DNA from: Congeria kusceri
Lineage: Eukaryota > Mollusca > Bivalvia > Myida > Dreissenidae
Assembly (NCBI GenBank): GCA_027627225.1
Contig: JAPFQT010000159.1
Coordinates: forward strand, 310,001-374,000
Direction of reading: 5' to 3'
Length of the DNA: 64,000 bases
Part shown: piece by piece, positions 22,109 through 33,300 of the stretch
How positions within the stretch are numbered: position 1 is the first letter of the stretch
How the letters are laid out: each line of letters starts with the position of its first letter
Notes under the pieces: generated by a model
Databases searched by the model: none
Told to the model about the DNA's origin: nothing
The model's input: only the letters and a program-made list of their open reading frames with translations
Program-made: the position numbers and the translations under genes

Positions 22109-22510
22109 TCAAACAAGAGCTGCCAGAGGACAGCGCGCTCTACTATTCGAAGTATTACAGTTGGTACATAGTTTGGAGAGTGGAAGGGGCATACATTTGT
22201 TAAAATACAAAACATTTACGTGAATCCTTGTATAGTTTCTAAATTTTTGGAACAAAAACTTGAACCACAAAGTCTATGTAAAAAGTGGGCTAACTCTGTC
22301 AAAATACAAAACAGAGTTATGGGTAATATTGCCGTATTTCAACTACATTTGATGACAAAGGTTAGTGCCAAGTTTCAAGTGAATAACTTTAGTGTAGTTT
22401 TGAAGTTACCAAACTTTTGAATATAAACTTTAACCAGAAAAATCTATGTGAAAAATGGGCATAACTTTGTCAAATTACAAAACAGAGTTCTTCGAATAGT
22501 CGAGCTAAAA
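22109..22510 (+). repeat. Modular hairpin repeat (AAGAGCTG head), copy 1
   Basis: The head AAGAGCTGCCAGAGGACAGC then GCGCTCTACTATTCGAAGTA is followed by modules with GGGC.TAACT.TGTCAAAATACAAAACAGAGTTATGGG, TTGATGACAAAGG, CAAGTTTCAAGTGAATAACT and ACTTTAACCAG. Related copies are at 48357 and 53070. No coding capacity is seen. Confidence 0.8.
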
Positions 22511-22639
22511 AGTCCCTTTAAAGAAGCAGTCCAGAAATATGTTAATAAAAATAAAAACTTTGCAGGAAGTGTTTCTAATGGGCATGTTACCGAACAAAAT
22601 ATAAAAACTATGCATTGAGCTCTGTGAATTATTAACATT

Positions 22640-23089
22640 TGGCAACTTGCTATCGTCTATTTTCTGTATGCGATAACTGGTGATGACTCTGGAATAAACC
22701 AGCATGTACATTATAGTATTCCGTTCGTACCAAGCGCGTTTGAACACTGCCTTTCGTAAATACGAAACATATTTCGGACAAATAAACACCATAAACGTTC
22801 ATAAGAACTATTACTAAAATAACGATGTATTGAATTAGATCCCAAAGACAGCGGCTTAAAATATAAGTGATGTCAGTTATTTGTCTTCAGGTTAATCAGA
22901 CATAAGAATTCTCATGATGATTCATAATGGCCAATTATATTACCGTGTATTTTGAGTTGTTTAATTTATTGGAATAAAAATGTTTCATTTTGTATAGGGG
23001 TATTAATTAATTAATTAAACGACCATTAATATATTTCACTAAACTTGCAGGTGTAGTTTACACCAGGATAAAGGTCTTTTCTATACGTT
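22640..23089. other. Unassigned AT-rich stretch
   Basis: Contains a short TTAATTAATTAATTAA run near 23007 but nothing else I can support. Confidence 0.4.
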
Positions 23090-23290
23090 GGAAACCGTTT
23101 TAGCTGTTCTAATATGCCCTTTCCGTTTCCTACGACAATAACCGACTATAGCCCTTTCCGTAGTGTATAACACACCCGACCCTTTCGCTACACTAAAAGC
23201 CCTTTCCGCGGAAAGGGGCCGTTTTCGTTTCTTACGAAAATGACCGACTAGCTCTTTCCGTCGTGTTCGGCCCTGTCCGTAACTGTCTAT
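23090..23290. repeat. Diverged direct repeat rich in CCCTTTCCG with an 18-bp perfect palindrome
   Basis: Phrases CCCTTTCCGTTTCCTACGAC, AATAACCGACTA and CCCTTTCCGTAGTG in the first half recur as TTTTCGTTTCTTACGAAAAT, GACCGACTA and CTCTTTCCGTCGTG in the second. Between them lies CCCTTTCCGCGGAAAGGG at 23200-23217, a perfect palindrome. Another CCCTTTCCG occurs at 23433. The minus-strand frame of about 70 residues is a by-product. Confidence 0.7.
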
Positions 23291-24204
23291 CATCGGGTCT
23301 GTAAAATCATCAATTTCATTATTACTTGATGAAATTGCATGAACATTTTTGCATGTAACTATTTTAACTACGTGTCTAATATAATATTGGTTATATTTAT
23401 ATAAAAAAAACGTAAATAATAATAAATACGAGGCCCTTTCCGAACACTGAAAACCTTTTGCGCTATTCAGTCATACCGGTTCTGGAAGATAAGTCACATT
23501 CATCAAACAGTTTAGAACATCAGCAACAACAGCAATGTTGAAACTGCATTTGTATCAGCTTTCGTAATCAACACATTATACACCTATACGACCGAAACGC
23601 CACCATGCAGCCATAACTACTTATGCGGAATCTGGTTTTCTAGATCAGCGTTTGGACGTACAGACAGCTCTATTGCATTTGGTCACCATGTTACGAAACA
23701 TATTACAGAAGTAAAACGGTTCTTAATACAAATCGCACAACAATATGACACAAGTGGCACGGTGTTTTGATGCCAACAACGAATATCACTGGAAGCGGAG
23801 AGTAAAAACCCTGAAAACTGCTGGTCATGTTCGTTTGATGAATAAGTTTGATGTCCATTTACGATTTTTGGACTATACTGAACCAAAAATACTACTTCAC
23901 TAAGTTTGAATGTCAATAATTTTAACGTTAAAATAGATTTGACTGAAATCGTCTGTTTGTTGTCTAAGTTGTCTAATGAATCTACTGGGATTAACTGGTA
24001 GAACGATATTACGATAACCACATGTATTTATGTGTGTACATATCTAACGTAACCGTGATATTTTGGCAAGTACTTTTTTCATGAGTTTGTTTTTTGGTTC
24101 GGTGAATATTTACCGGCAGCAACTTATAACCGTGTGTGCAGAGACAGTTTCCTAGCGATCTCTTTTTGAATATAGGCCTGCGACATCTATTAATATAACT
24201 ACCA
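23291..24204. other. Unassigned AT-rich stretch
   Basis: The minus-strand frames here (23683-24021 and 24009-24302) show no domain or splice support. Confidence 0.4.
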
Positions 24205-24610
24205 TGACATTCACGATATCCTCGTGCACGGTGTACATGTACATACAGCGTCAGGTTCCGGCACAGACAGACAACTGACAATGCACGAGGAAACCGTGGC
24301 ACGCGCAGTTCATAAATTATATTCTGTTCAACATCGAAAAGCTGGAGCGGTATTAATAAAGCTCCTCAGAAATATCTTAACTTAAGATATACTTAAGTGC
24401 AATGTTCAGATATAGCGTTTTATGTGAATATAAAATCGTTTATTTGAACTCGTATAGATAAAAAACTGGGAAGTTTACGATCTTAAGACATGTACTTGTG
24501 TGTTTACAGAGCAGTTTGATGAATACGGGCCTGTGGTCATATCCACAAAGCTCCTCAGGAAAATCTTAACTTAAGTCATAGTTAAGGGAAAACTGCTCAT
24601 ATATTGCTGT
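24205..24610 (+). repeat. Fragments related to the copy A/B repeat and its CTTAACTTAAG block
   Basis: CACGATATCCTCGTGCACGG and TGTACATGTAC parallel copy A near 1160-1195. The phrase AAAGCTCCTCAG...ATCTTAACTTAAG occurs twice, at about 24358-24390 and 24548-24580, and parallels copy A near 1336-1370, copy B near 62665 and a scrap near 34950. It is old and non-coding. Confidence 0.5.
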
Positions 24611-24686
24611 GTAATGTGATATTCTCCTTTTTGTATTCACTATTTACGTACGTCGAAGTTAAACATACTCGTTCATTTAATAACTA

Positions 24687-24902
24687 TTGTTCGATTTATA
24701 AACGTGATAAACAACGATAAAACGAAAATTACATCGATTCTAACATGATCTGACAAATATTTTGCAACTGTAATGAGAACTACATTTTTACTTTGCTGCG
24801 CTCAGAATCGGGGCTACTTTATGCGTTGTTTATTGGGTAATTAAACAACGATAATTTTGTTCTTTGTCGATAGAAAAATCAACGAGTATCATGTTAGATT
24901 TA
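24687..24902 (+). repeat. Nested palindromic element P, copy 4 (mainly 3' half)
   Basis: A remnant of the 5' hairpin (TTCGATTTATAAACGTGATA, AACAACG) passes at once into the 3' half: CATCGATTCTAACATGATCT, GCTGCGCTCAGAATCGGGGC, GCGTTGTTTATTGGGTAATT, and ATCATGTTAGATT. The large central palindrome is deleted. Confidence 0.75.
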
Positions 24903-25201
24903 ATAAGACATACGATTCCATAATAAATTATCAGTAAATAATACACTTGTCACTTCATATAAGTGCAAATGTTTTACATGATGTAGTCGAAGACAAACAT
25001 TTTAACACAATCGTTCGCAAACCATCTAGTTCATGAGTTGTTAAAACATACAGCTTAAGTTCTTGGTCAATTCATTTGCAAGTACGATGTGGTAATCATG
25101 CCGACATCAGACGTTTTCAAATGATATGTTTTAAAATAAACCGCGAGGAAAAAGTCGTTCGTTTCGTTGAAAACTATACGTAATTGCTAGTTGTAAATAT
25201 A

Positions 25202-26202
25202 CTGGCGCAGTGCCTAAATCCGCCACTTGCTTAAATCCGCCACCCCATCCGAATAAGCGTTTTTTTTTTCACCGGCAATTTCTATTTTTTTTTGTCTCAA
25301 TCAATCATATGCTTTCCCTTAACAACGCTGACGAGTTTTCATCTTGATTTGTGCATAAATGAATATTTTATCTAATTATTTTGTGCATAACCCCTAAATG
25401 CAAACAAGCGGCATACGGGGAATCTATTTCATACTGCGCGTGCGCAATTTTGAAGCCCCGCATGGTGTCCATGATAAAAATAAATTATCGTGTTTTAATA
25501 TTATGTCTATGGGAGCATGTGCAGCATAAAAATAACCATTATTCATTAGCATTACATACAATAAAATGCGGAAAGAACTGCATATTAAGAGCGCAAATGT
25601 CTCGGTACTCAAAACCCTAATTATTTGTTCCACGTGCACGCAGGGCCTCGATCAGTTTCAGAGCTATTTTTAGAAATACAAACGAGTATTTGAATAAATT
25701 GAAACATTGTATTAACAACACACAACGAGCCGCTTAATATAAAAAATTAAATAAGAACAGTAGTCAAATGTGGAATAAGAATGTCACGGTTCCTGATCTA
25801 CGATTTTCACCAAGCAACTTCGGATCACCGTGTTTATTTTAAACACTAGAAAATGAATCTTAAAGAATTACAAGTGGAAGTTTTGTCAATAGAAGTCAAA
25901 AGAAGTTGTTTTGAAAACAGAATTCATAAAAGAATATTATTTCGAGCAATTTGAACATTTTAAAGAGGGGTGGCGGATTTAGGCACTCCGGCGCTCATTT
26001 TTTTTTTACACTGTTTAGGCCTTCAATTTGAAGAGATATTTTTCATTTGCCAAGTATTTGAAATGTAACCGTAACACGCCAGTAAATGCACATTAAACCT
26101 AATTTGATTTATGTGAATTTTTTATTATGTTAATCGGTAAACAACTTTTGAAAATATCGTAAAAATACCCCCCAAATGTGGCGGATTTAGGCACTGCGCC
26201 AG
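25202..26202. mobile_element. Non-autonomous DNA transposon with perfect 25-bp terminal inverted repeats
   Basis: The left terminus 25202-25226 begins CTGGCGCAGTGCCTAAATCC and is exactly the reverse complement of 26178-26202. A subterminal second copy of the motif follows on the left (CTTAAATCCGCCACCCC at about 25229), and a matching inverted one lies at 25966-25994 (GGGGTGGCGGATTTAGGCAC). The motif TAAATCCGCCAC thus occurs twice on each side. A clear target duplication is not visible. The interior is AT-rich with two overlapping short frames (25381-25620 plus, 25424-25639 minus) of no recognisable domain. The superfamily is unknown. Confidence 0.85.
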
Positions 26203-26632
26203 AACTAAACATAAGCCATCGTTTGTTATAATAAATATGTGTCGTTGTTTGTTTTATTTTCTGTATATCTATTATCGCTTACCTATGCAACTGGGTTCAC
26301 AATCACTTTACCGCGTTAAAAAGAAAAGTACAATTGTAAGTGGTCACGAAAATACGTAACTGCCTATAATCGTCAAGATAGGAATTTCTTGCACTAAACG
26401 ATTAACATGAAATGTCTATTTAAGTTACACCAAACCACCTCACACAGCTCACCAGCACAATAACTCCATACAATTCCATAGAACTAGTCAAGGTTTTGCT
26501 ACGAACTTTTGCGGCGAATAAATAATTGTATACATGGTTAATATTTGTGTTATATCTTTAAAATTAATTATACTACGGAAATAAAATTCAACTAGTACTT
26601 AATGTAAATTCTAACAAGATTCTCGCTAATTT
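26203..26632. other. Unassigned AT-rich stretch
   Basis: Nothing coding or repeated was recognised. Confidence 0.4.
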
Positions 26633-26639
26633 TTCTACA

Positions 26640-26930
26640 GACAAAGAACAAAATTATCGTTGTTAAACTACCAATAAACAACGCAAAAAGAAGTCCCGAT
26701 TCTGAGCGGAGCATAGTAAAAAGTAGTTCCAATTACAATTGCAATAATATATGTTAAATCATGTTAAAATCGAAAGAATTTTCGCATTATCGTTGTTTAT
26801 CGACCAATGAACAATTCTTTGTCGTTCTGATGCGTAGCTATTAAACAACTCGGGCTAACGCATTTAATTCCTAGGCATCAGAACTCCAAATCGTTGTTTA
26901 TTGGCCGACAAACAACGATAAATCGAAAAT
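26640..26930 (-). repeat. Nested palindromic element P, copy 5 (minus strand)
   Basis: On the minus strand it has AATTTTCGATTTATCGTTGT, the first hairpin, GGAGTTCTGATGCCTAGGAA, the mirrored arm, a second hairpin with CGATAAACAACGATAATGCG, then GCTCCGCTCAGAATCGGGAC and the third hairpin GCGTTGTTTATTGGTAGTTT. It is nearly complete and fixes the 5' boundary at about AATAATTTTCGATTTATCG. Confidence 0.85.
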
Positions 26931-27145
26931 TATTTCTTATATATATATAATGTGGTTGCAATGTGCAGCAAAACATGTTAAAACATATTTCTAAAGTCAG
27001 AGAAACAAATTCTGATGTTATTCTGTCCGCTTCATTATTATATCTCCCGTGGTGAAAAACCAAATATTACGATGTATACGTTACAAATATGCCTTCCAAG
27101 TTCACTTCACAAGGAATTAGTTGAAAATCGTGGCATAAAATATAA

Positions 27146-27808
27146 CAGGTTCACAGTCGAACATGCACAGGTTCACACGAGAACACGCACATGTTTATAG
27201 GCAGACACGCACACTTTTACAGGCGAACACGCACACGTTTACACGCGAACGCGCACACCTTCATAGGCGAACATGTACACCTTCAGAGGCAAACACGCAC
27301 ACCTTCATAGGCCAACACGCGCACGTTAATAGGCAAACACGCGCACGTTCATATGCGAACACGCGAACGTTCATAGGCGAACACGCCCACCTTCATAGGC
27401 GAACATACACACGTTTATAGGCGAACAAGCACACGTTCATACGATAACACGCAAACGTTAACACCCGAACACGCACACTTTTACAGGCGAACGTGAACAC
27501 GTTTATAGGCGAACACGCACACGTTCGCACGCACACGTTGTAAGGCGAACACGCACACGTTGACAGGCGAACAGGCACAGAACCACATGCGAACACGTTT
27601 ACACGTAAAAACGCACACGTTCACATGCATACGTTCACACGAACACGCACACGTTTAAGGCGAACACGCACACGTTAATAGGCGAACACGCACACGTTCA
27701 CACGCGAACATGCACATGTTCATAGGCGAACAGGCACAGGTTTACGGGCGAACACGCACACATCCATAAGCGAACACGGATCTGTTCACAGGCGAACACG
27801 CACACAAG
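27146..27808. repeat. 22-bp CpG-rich minisatellite, second array (about 30 units)
   Basis: Same unit as 8710-10062 (AGGCGAACACGCACACGTTC plus AT), diverged, with occasional insertions. The two arrays are in the same orientation, about 17 kb apart. The flanks of the two arrays do not look alike. Confidence 0.93.
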
Positions 27809-28740
27809 TTAACTAACGATGTCCTTTGAGAACATCACAGCAAAATTTCAAACTTTCAAATCAGTCAATGTCCAAATAAATTTCATTCAGTTCTTTCATA
27901 AAAACAATTGACAGGGAAAGATTTCTGCTTACAAAATGAAGCACGTAACTGCACAACACCAATGCGACAATATGCACTTTGTAAAACAAATATTTTTACA
28001 TCGCAATATAATGATAAACACATACATTTATTATGGTGTGCCCCTTTAAGGACACGTTTATGGTCCCACATTGTCCGTCAACCAGTTCAACACCTTCTGC
28101 AATTCATTATAATTCAACGTTTCGTGTTTCATATTTCGTAACAAATCTGTGACAGAAAATTGTCCATTTGTCAATCGATGCACTGGTCCCTTTAAAACGC
28201 CATTCTTATGCGTCATTTACGCAATTTTAAACTTTTACGAATGACAAAACTGGACATTTCAAGGTGGTCAACAAATCGCAATGTCGAAATATACTAGCAT
28301 TGCAATAATTAATAACATGTGATGCAGCTTTACAGCTCTGAATAAACTGAAGATTTTAATGTTGTACGGTTTAAGTCTGTATAAATATAAATATTAATAA
28401 TGTCGCCGGCTGCACAATTGCGAAGAAGTTCACCGGGAAAGAACCGAGACAAAATGAATGTGTTAATGGCGGACCCAGCATGTCTTTGATGTGGCACTGG
28501 AGTAATTTAAATTTTAGAGTTCAGATTACATCCTTGTTAATACCACTAATAAATTATGAATTATGCAATAATTATATACCACAAGTGTCAAATCATCAAA
28601 ATGAAAATACACACTTTTTAATGAAAGAAATGCTTTACATCAAACTCTAACCGAATGTTAGTGGTATCCTAGGTCGAGCTATTGACTATTTTCATCAATA
28701 CAACATATAATGATTGTTGAATAAAAGTCAGTGATGCATG
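27809..28740. other. Unassigned stretch
   Basis: Mostly AT-rich. The frames at 27883-28071 (minus) and 27908-28141 (plus) overlap each other and neither shows a domain. No RNA gene is seen. Confidence 0.4.
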
Positions 28741-28799
28741 GCGAACAAAGCATTCAACCCGTGTCTATAATACAGAAAGCACGGGATTAGATCCACTTC

Positions 28800-29380
28800 T
28801 GAGGACGATAACAATATTTCGTGATTAATTTCTCACTACCGGAAGTGTGAAAGGCTGTCGCGGACGATCTAGTAGGATATCCCTGAACAAGACACATAAT
28901 TCTAACCCATCCCAGAATGCATAGAAAACGGCGAGCCACAGCGACGCGACGGTACGTAGACGATGACGTGAATATGACCTGCGGCGTAGACGTCTGACTG
29001 CAAATTTACGTCGACTGCAAATTTACGTCGAGACACCATCAACTGCGGTTGGGTTAGACCAGACGACATGCTCGACGTCCAAGGGCGGACTGGGCTAACG
29101 CTGTCGTCACCGGGTGGTCCCGCTTCACCGTAACAGGAAATGACGACAGAACGCATGCATGGCTGGAGTTTCACAAATGTCGGCCAGGGTGGAAGGGAAC
29201 CATGACGGTCTGGGCGGGAAATCTAAACATTATTACGATGCTGTAATGAGTTGGGAAGGAACGCGGGATGCATGTGACACCAGAACAAGAACCTAAGTAG
29301 ATCGTCTGTAAGCACAGAACACCGTCACACAGCGGTGTATCCAGGGTTCAACGAACTTAGTTCGCAAGCAATTCAAAATG
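28800..29380 (+). pseudogene. Highly decayed Tc1/mariner-like relic (partner of 11690-13020)
   Basis: Shares with 11700-12060 the blocks CTACCGGAAG, AGAAAACGGCGA, GACGGTACGTA, ACGTCGAGACACCATCAACT and CCAGACGACATGCTCGACGT. One frame gives HHQLRLG, a stop, then TRRHARRPRADWANAV, which fits the conserved basic stretch and W-A-x-V just before the first catalytic aspartate of Tc1/mariner transposases. Next comes a GGGSVMVWGG-like remnant (about 29189-29225) and a tail with ACCGTCACACAGCGGTGTAT also seen at 12890. A short duplication (ACTGCAAATTTACGTCGA, twice at 28998-29036) is unique to this copy. The minus-strand 90-residue frame is a shadow. Confidence 0.5.
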
Positions 29381-29480
29381 GAATAAACTGATAAATAATA
29401 ATTGTATTTCTGCAACTGTTGCACTATTTCTTAGGACGGCAGTGTGTGGCAAAGTTAAAGGGACATAATTCCGGTTCCGT

Positions 29481-31620
29481 AGTGTTCTTTAGTTTTGTAT
29501 TTCTCTGTATGGTAAAACTGTATATTCCTGAGTCTTAGGAGAAAAAATGCAATGCCAGATGTCTAGAGATTTTAGGAATATAGGACCATGTTTTATCGCA
29601 TAAAGTAGTTACATACAAGTACAAGCATATATACTCGACAACAAAAAGAAAGTATCCACTAATATATTTTCATGTTTTTCGATACCTGTATGTAATATTT
29701 AAACAAACAATAAAGTCAATGAAACTTTAATCATATTTCAATAAAATGTTATTATTTGTTTCTGAATCAATTCCATATTTATGGTTAAACACAAAGCAAA
29801 AACTTAACAGGTGCAAAAATAATCAAAACGCGGACAGCGTAGAAAGACTGTTGGCGACAAAAGAAACTAAGAGTAAATGAATTATGAGAGTATTTTTATT
29901 ATACGGAACATTTATTGAAGTAAGTCACTTGTCTGGTATATCATTTCTACAAAAAAATCTCAAAACTCATAACTATACACTCCACATAAAATAAATTGGT
30001 ATAAGCTGGCATTTGACCTAATTGAAAATGGAGATCCAGGCCACTTTTTTTTTTTAATTAAAACTAATATAGCGCTCGTCTAATTCTACGATATTCTCAT
30101 CATTATTTTTTGTAATTCGTGGGAGGCAAATATTTGTGTGCAAACTATTTAAAAAGCAAACAGAGTTATATGCATGCACGTCAATCTACAACGGGTAAAA
30201 CTATTCGACGAACCGTATCAGTTCGAATCAATATTCAGTGCTATTTATCACCAATTTAAATAAAAATAAGTTGAGTTTGTAAAATACATTCAAAACTATT
30301 TTTAGAAGAACAGTGCTTTCCAATAATTCTTATGCATACGTCAAAAACAATAGCAATCGTCAATCGAGTGGTTACGATCGCTCCGCTATATGTACTGACT
30401 CAATAGCAATCATCAATCGAGTGGTTACGATCGCTCCGCTATATGTACTGACTCAATACACTGTTAAACTGTAATACACAGTTCGCCAGTTAACAGCACA
30501 AACAGATACGCCATCATACCTATGTGAATAGACATAACATGAATTCACTAGTAGATGTGGACTGAATGGATAACTTTTATTGTTTATTAGTGTTTAAAGT
30601 CGGATCTATTTCTTGTAATATATTCATAGAAAATAGCATCGATAACAGGAAGCCTCACTGCTCAGCGAGCGAAGCGCAGTACTTAATCGATTCACTGACT
30701 CTTAGCCTGCAAAGTAAAGAAGTAGTTCCCTCAAGACCGATTTCAGAATACACCTACTAAATCCTGTTGGCTTACGCCAACAGTCTAAAAATCACAAAAC
30801 AGGAACGTGTGAGTAGACAGTTAATTGTCGCCCTTGTGCCATTAAACCATCGACTTATGTCAGTTAAAATCTGTCTTGCTCGCAGGATACCAAGAGCCTG
30901 GTTTCGCTAGTCCATATTTAAACATGATATGGTAATTTCACATGATTTGGATGATTTTATGAACCGACTATCCACACAGTATCAATTTCAATGACAACTT
31001 GCACAAAATTCACTACACAATTGGTAATCGAGTTTTGGTGGGCTATTTGGCAATAAATGTATGGTTTAACAATAAAAATGCACATTATATTGAATGTGGA
31101 AGAATATGCTCTTTAAATTGATAGTCATAAATAAAAAATCTAATAAAATTCATGTTTTTTAAGATACAGATGTTTAAAAGTGAATACTTTCTTTTTTTTT
31201 GTTTTGACTATGTTCTTTGTGATTTTGATTTTTAAACTGGTTACGTTTGTGTACTATGTTTGACCATAAATATGGAAATAATTTTAAAAAATATAGCATT
31301 TTATTGAAAGATGATTAAAGGTACAATGACTTTATTGTATGTTTAAATATGACATACAGGTAGCGAAAAACAATAACATATATGACTGGACACTTTCTTT
31401 TTTGTTGAGTATATAATTATATTGTGTCGGATTTCTTGAAAATGCCGTACATTTCCATTTCAGTCAAAATACAAATTTTCATATATGTATATGCAAAAAG
31501 GTATATACTTTTTTTTAGATAAAACGATGCGCAAAATGGTATATTTCGTTGAACAGACAATTTAGCAAACGAATGATGCAATAATTATTTATGCTTCACC
31601 ATCTATAGTTTAACAATTGA
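29481..31620. other. Long AT-rich stretch without a recognised gene
   Basis: Apart from the tandem duplication at 30348-30453 I see no repeat or gene. The 64-residue frame at 30566 is unsupported. Confidence 0.45.
30348..30453. repeat. Recent 53-bp tandem duplication
   Basis: CAATAGCAATCGTCAATCGA and the following bases through GTACTGACT occur twice with one difference (CGT versus CAT). The near identity implies a recent event. Confidence 0.95.
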
Positions 31621-33300
31621 ACTTCAAATACGTAAGTTGCACGTTATACACGTTAGTGTTGGGATAACATTAATAACAAAAGGACAACATTAAACTTCAA
31701 ATACGTAAGTTGCACGTTATACACGTAAGTGTTGGGATAACAGTAATAACAAAAGGACAACATTGAACTTCAAATACGTAAGTTGCACGTTATACACGTA
31801 AGTGTTGGGATAACATTAATAACAAAAGGACAACATTAAACTTCAAATACGTAAGTTGCACGTTATACACGTTAGTGTTGGGATAACATTAATAACAAAA
31901 GGACAACATTGAACTTCAAATACGTAAGTTGCACGTTATACACGTTAGTGTTGGAATAACATTAATAACAAAAGGACAACATTAAACTTCAAATACGTAA
32001 GTTGCACGTTATACACGTTAGTGTTGGGATAACATTAATAACAAAAGGACAACATTGAACTTCAAATACGTAAGTTGCACGTTATACACGTTAGTGTTGG
32101 GATAACATTAATAACAAAAGGACAACATTGAACTTCAAATACGTAAGTTGCACGTTATACACGTTAGTGTTGGAATAACATTAATAACAAAAGGACAACA
32201 TTAAACTTCAAATACGTAAGTTGCACGTTATACACGTTAGTGTTGGGATAACATTAATAACAAAAGGACAACATTAAACTTCAAATACGTAAGTTGCACG
32301 TTATACACGTTAGTGTTGGGATAACATTAATAACAAAAGGACAACATTGAACTTCAAATACGTAAGTTGCACGTTATACACGTTAGTGTTGGGATAACAT
32401 TAATAACAAAAGGACAACATTAAACTTCAAATACGTAAGTTGCACGTTATACACGTAAGAGTTGGGATAACATTAATAACAAAAGGACAACATTGAACTT
32501 CAAATACGTAAGTTGCACGTTATACACGTAAGTGTTGGGATAACATTAATAACAAAAGGACAACATTAAACTTCAAATACGTAAGTTGCACGTTATACAC
32601 GTTAGTGTTGGGATAACATTAATAACAAAAGGACAACATTGAACTTCAAATACGTAAGTTGCACGTTATACACGTTAGTGTTGGGATAACATTAATAACA
32701 AAAGGACAACATTAAACTTCAAATACGTAAGTTGCACGTTATACACGTTAGTGTTGGGATAACATTAATAACAAAAGAACAACATTAAACTTCAAATACG
32801 TAAGTTGCACGTTATACACGTTAGTGTTGGGATAACATTAATAACAAAAGGACAACATTGAACTTCAAATACGTAAGTTGCACGTTATACACGTTAGTGT
32901 TGGGATAACATTAATAACAAAAGGACAACATTGAACTTCAAATACGTAAGTTGCACGTTATACACGTTAGTGTTGGGATAACATTAATAACAAAAGGACA
33001 ACATTGAACTTCAAATACGTAAGTTGCACGTTATACACGTTAGTGTTGGGATAACATTAATAACAAAAGGACAACATTAAACTTCAAATACGTAAGTTGC
33101 ACGTTATACACGTAAGTGTTGGGATAACATTAATAACAAAAGGACAACATTGAACTTCAAATACGTAAGTTGCACGTTATACACGTAAGTGTTGGGATAA
33201 CATTAATAACAAAAGGACAACATTAAACTTCAAATACGTAAGTTGCACGTTATACACGTTAGTATTGGGATAACATTAATAACAAAAGGACAACATTAAA
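31621..33300. repeat. 73-bp satellite array, 23 units
   Basis: The unit starts ACTTCAAATACGTAAGTTGC and ends AAAAGGACAACATTRA. Length divided by 73 gives 23 units almost exactly. Variation is limited to a few two-state sites: TAAAC or TGAAC, CGTTAG or CGTAAG, GGGAT or GGAAT. The right edge meets a different repeat (33301) without a degraded transition. No frame or gene is seen in it. Confidence 0.97.

Noticed and set aside
23081..23293. 70-residue basic minus-strand frame
   Set aside because: Falls on the CCCTTTCCG direct repeat and its palindrome; its length is explained by low stop density in GC-richer DNA.
28902..29174. 90-residue minus-strand frame
   Set aside because: Antisense shadow of the decayed Tc1/mariner-like relic on the plus strand.
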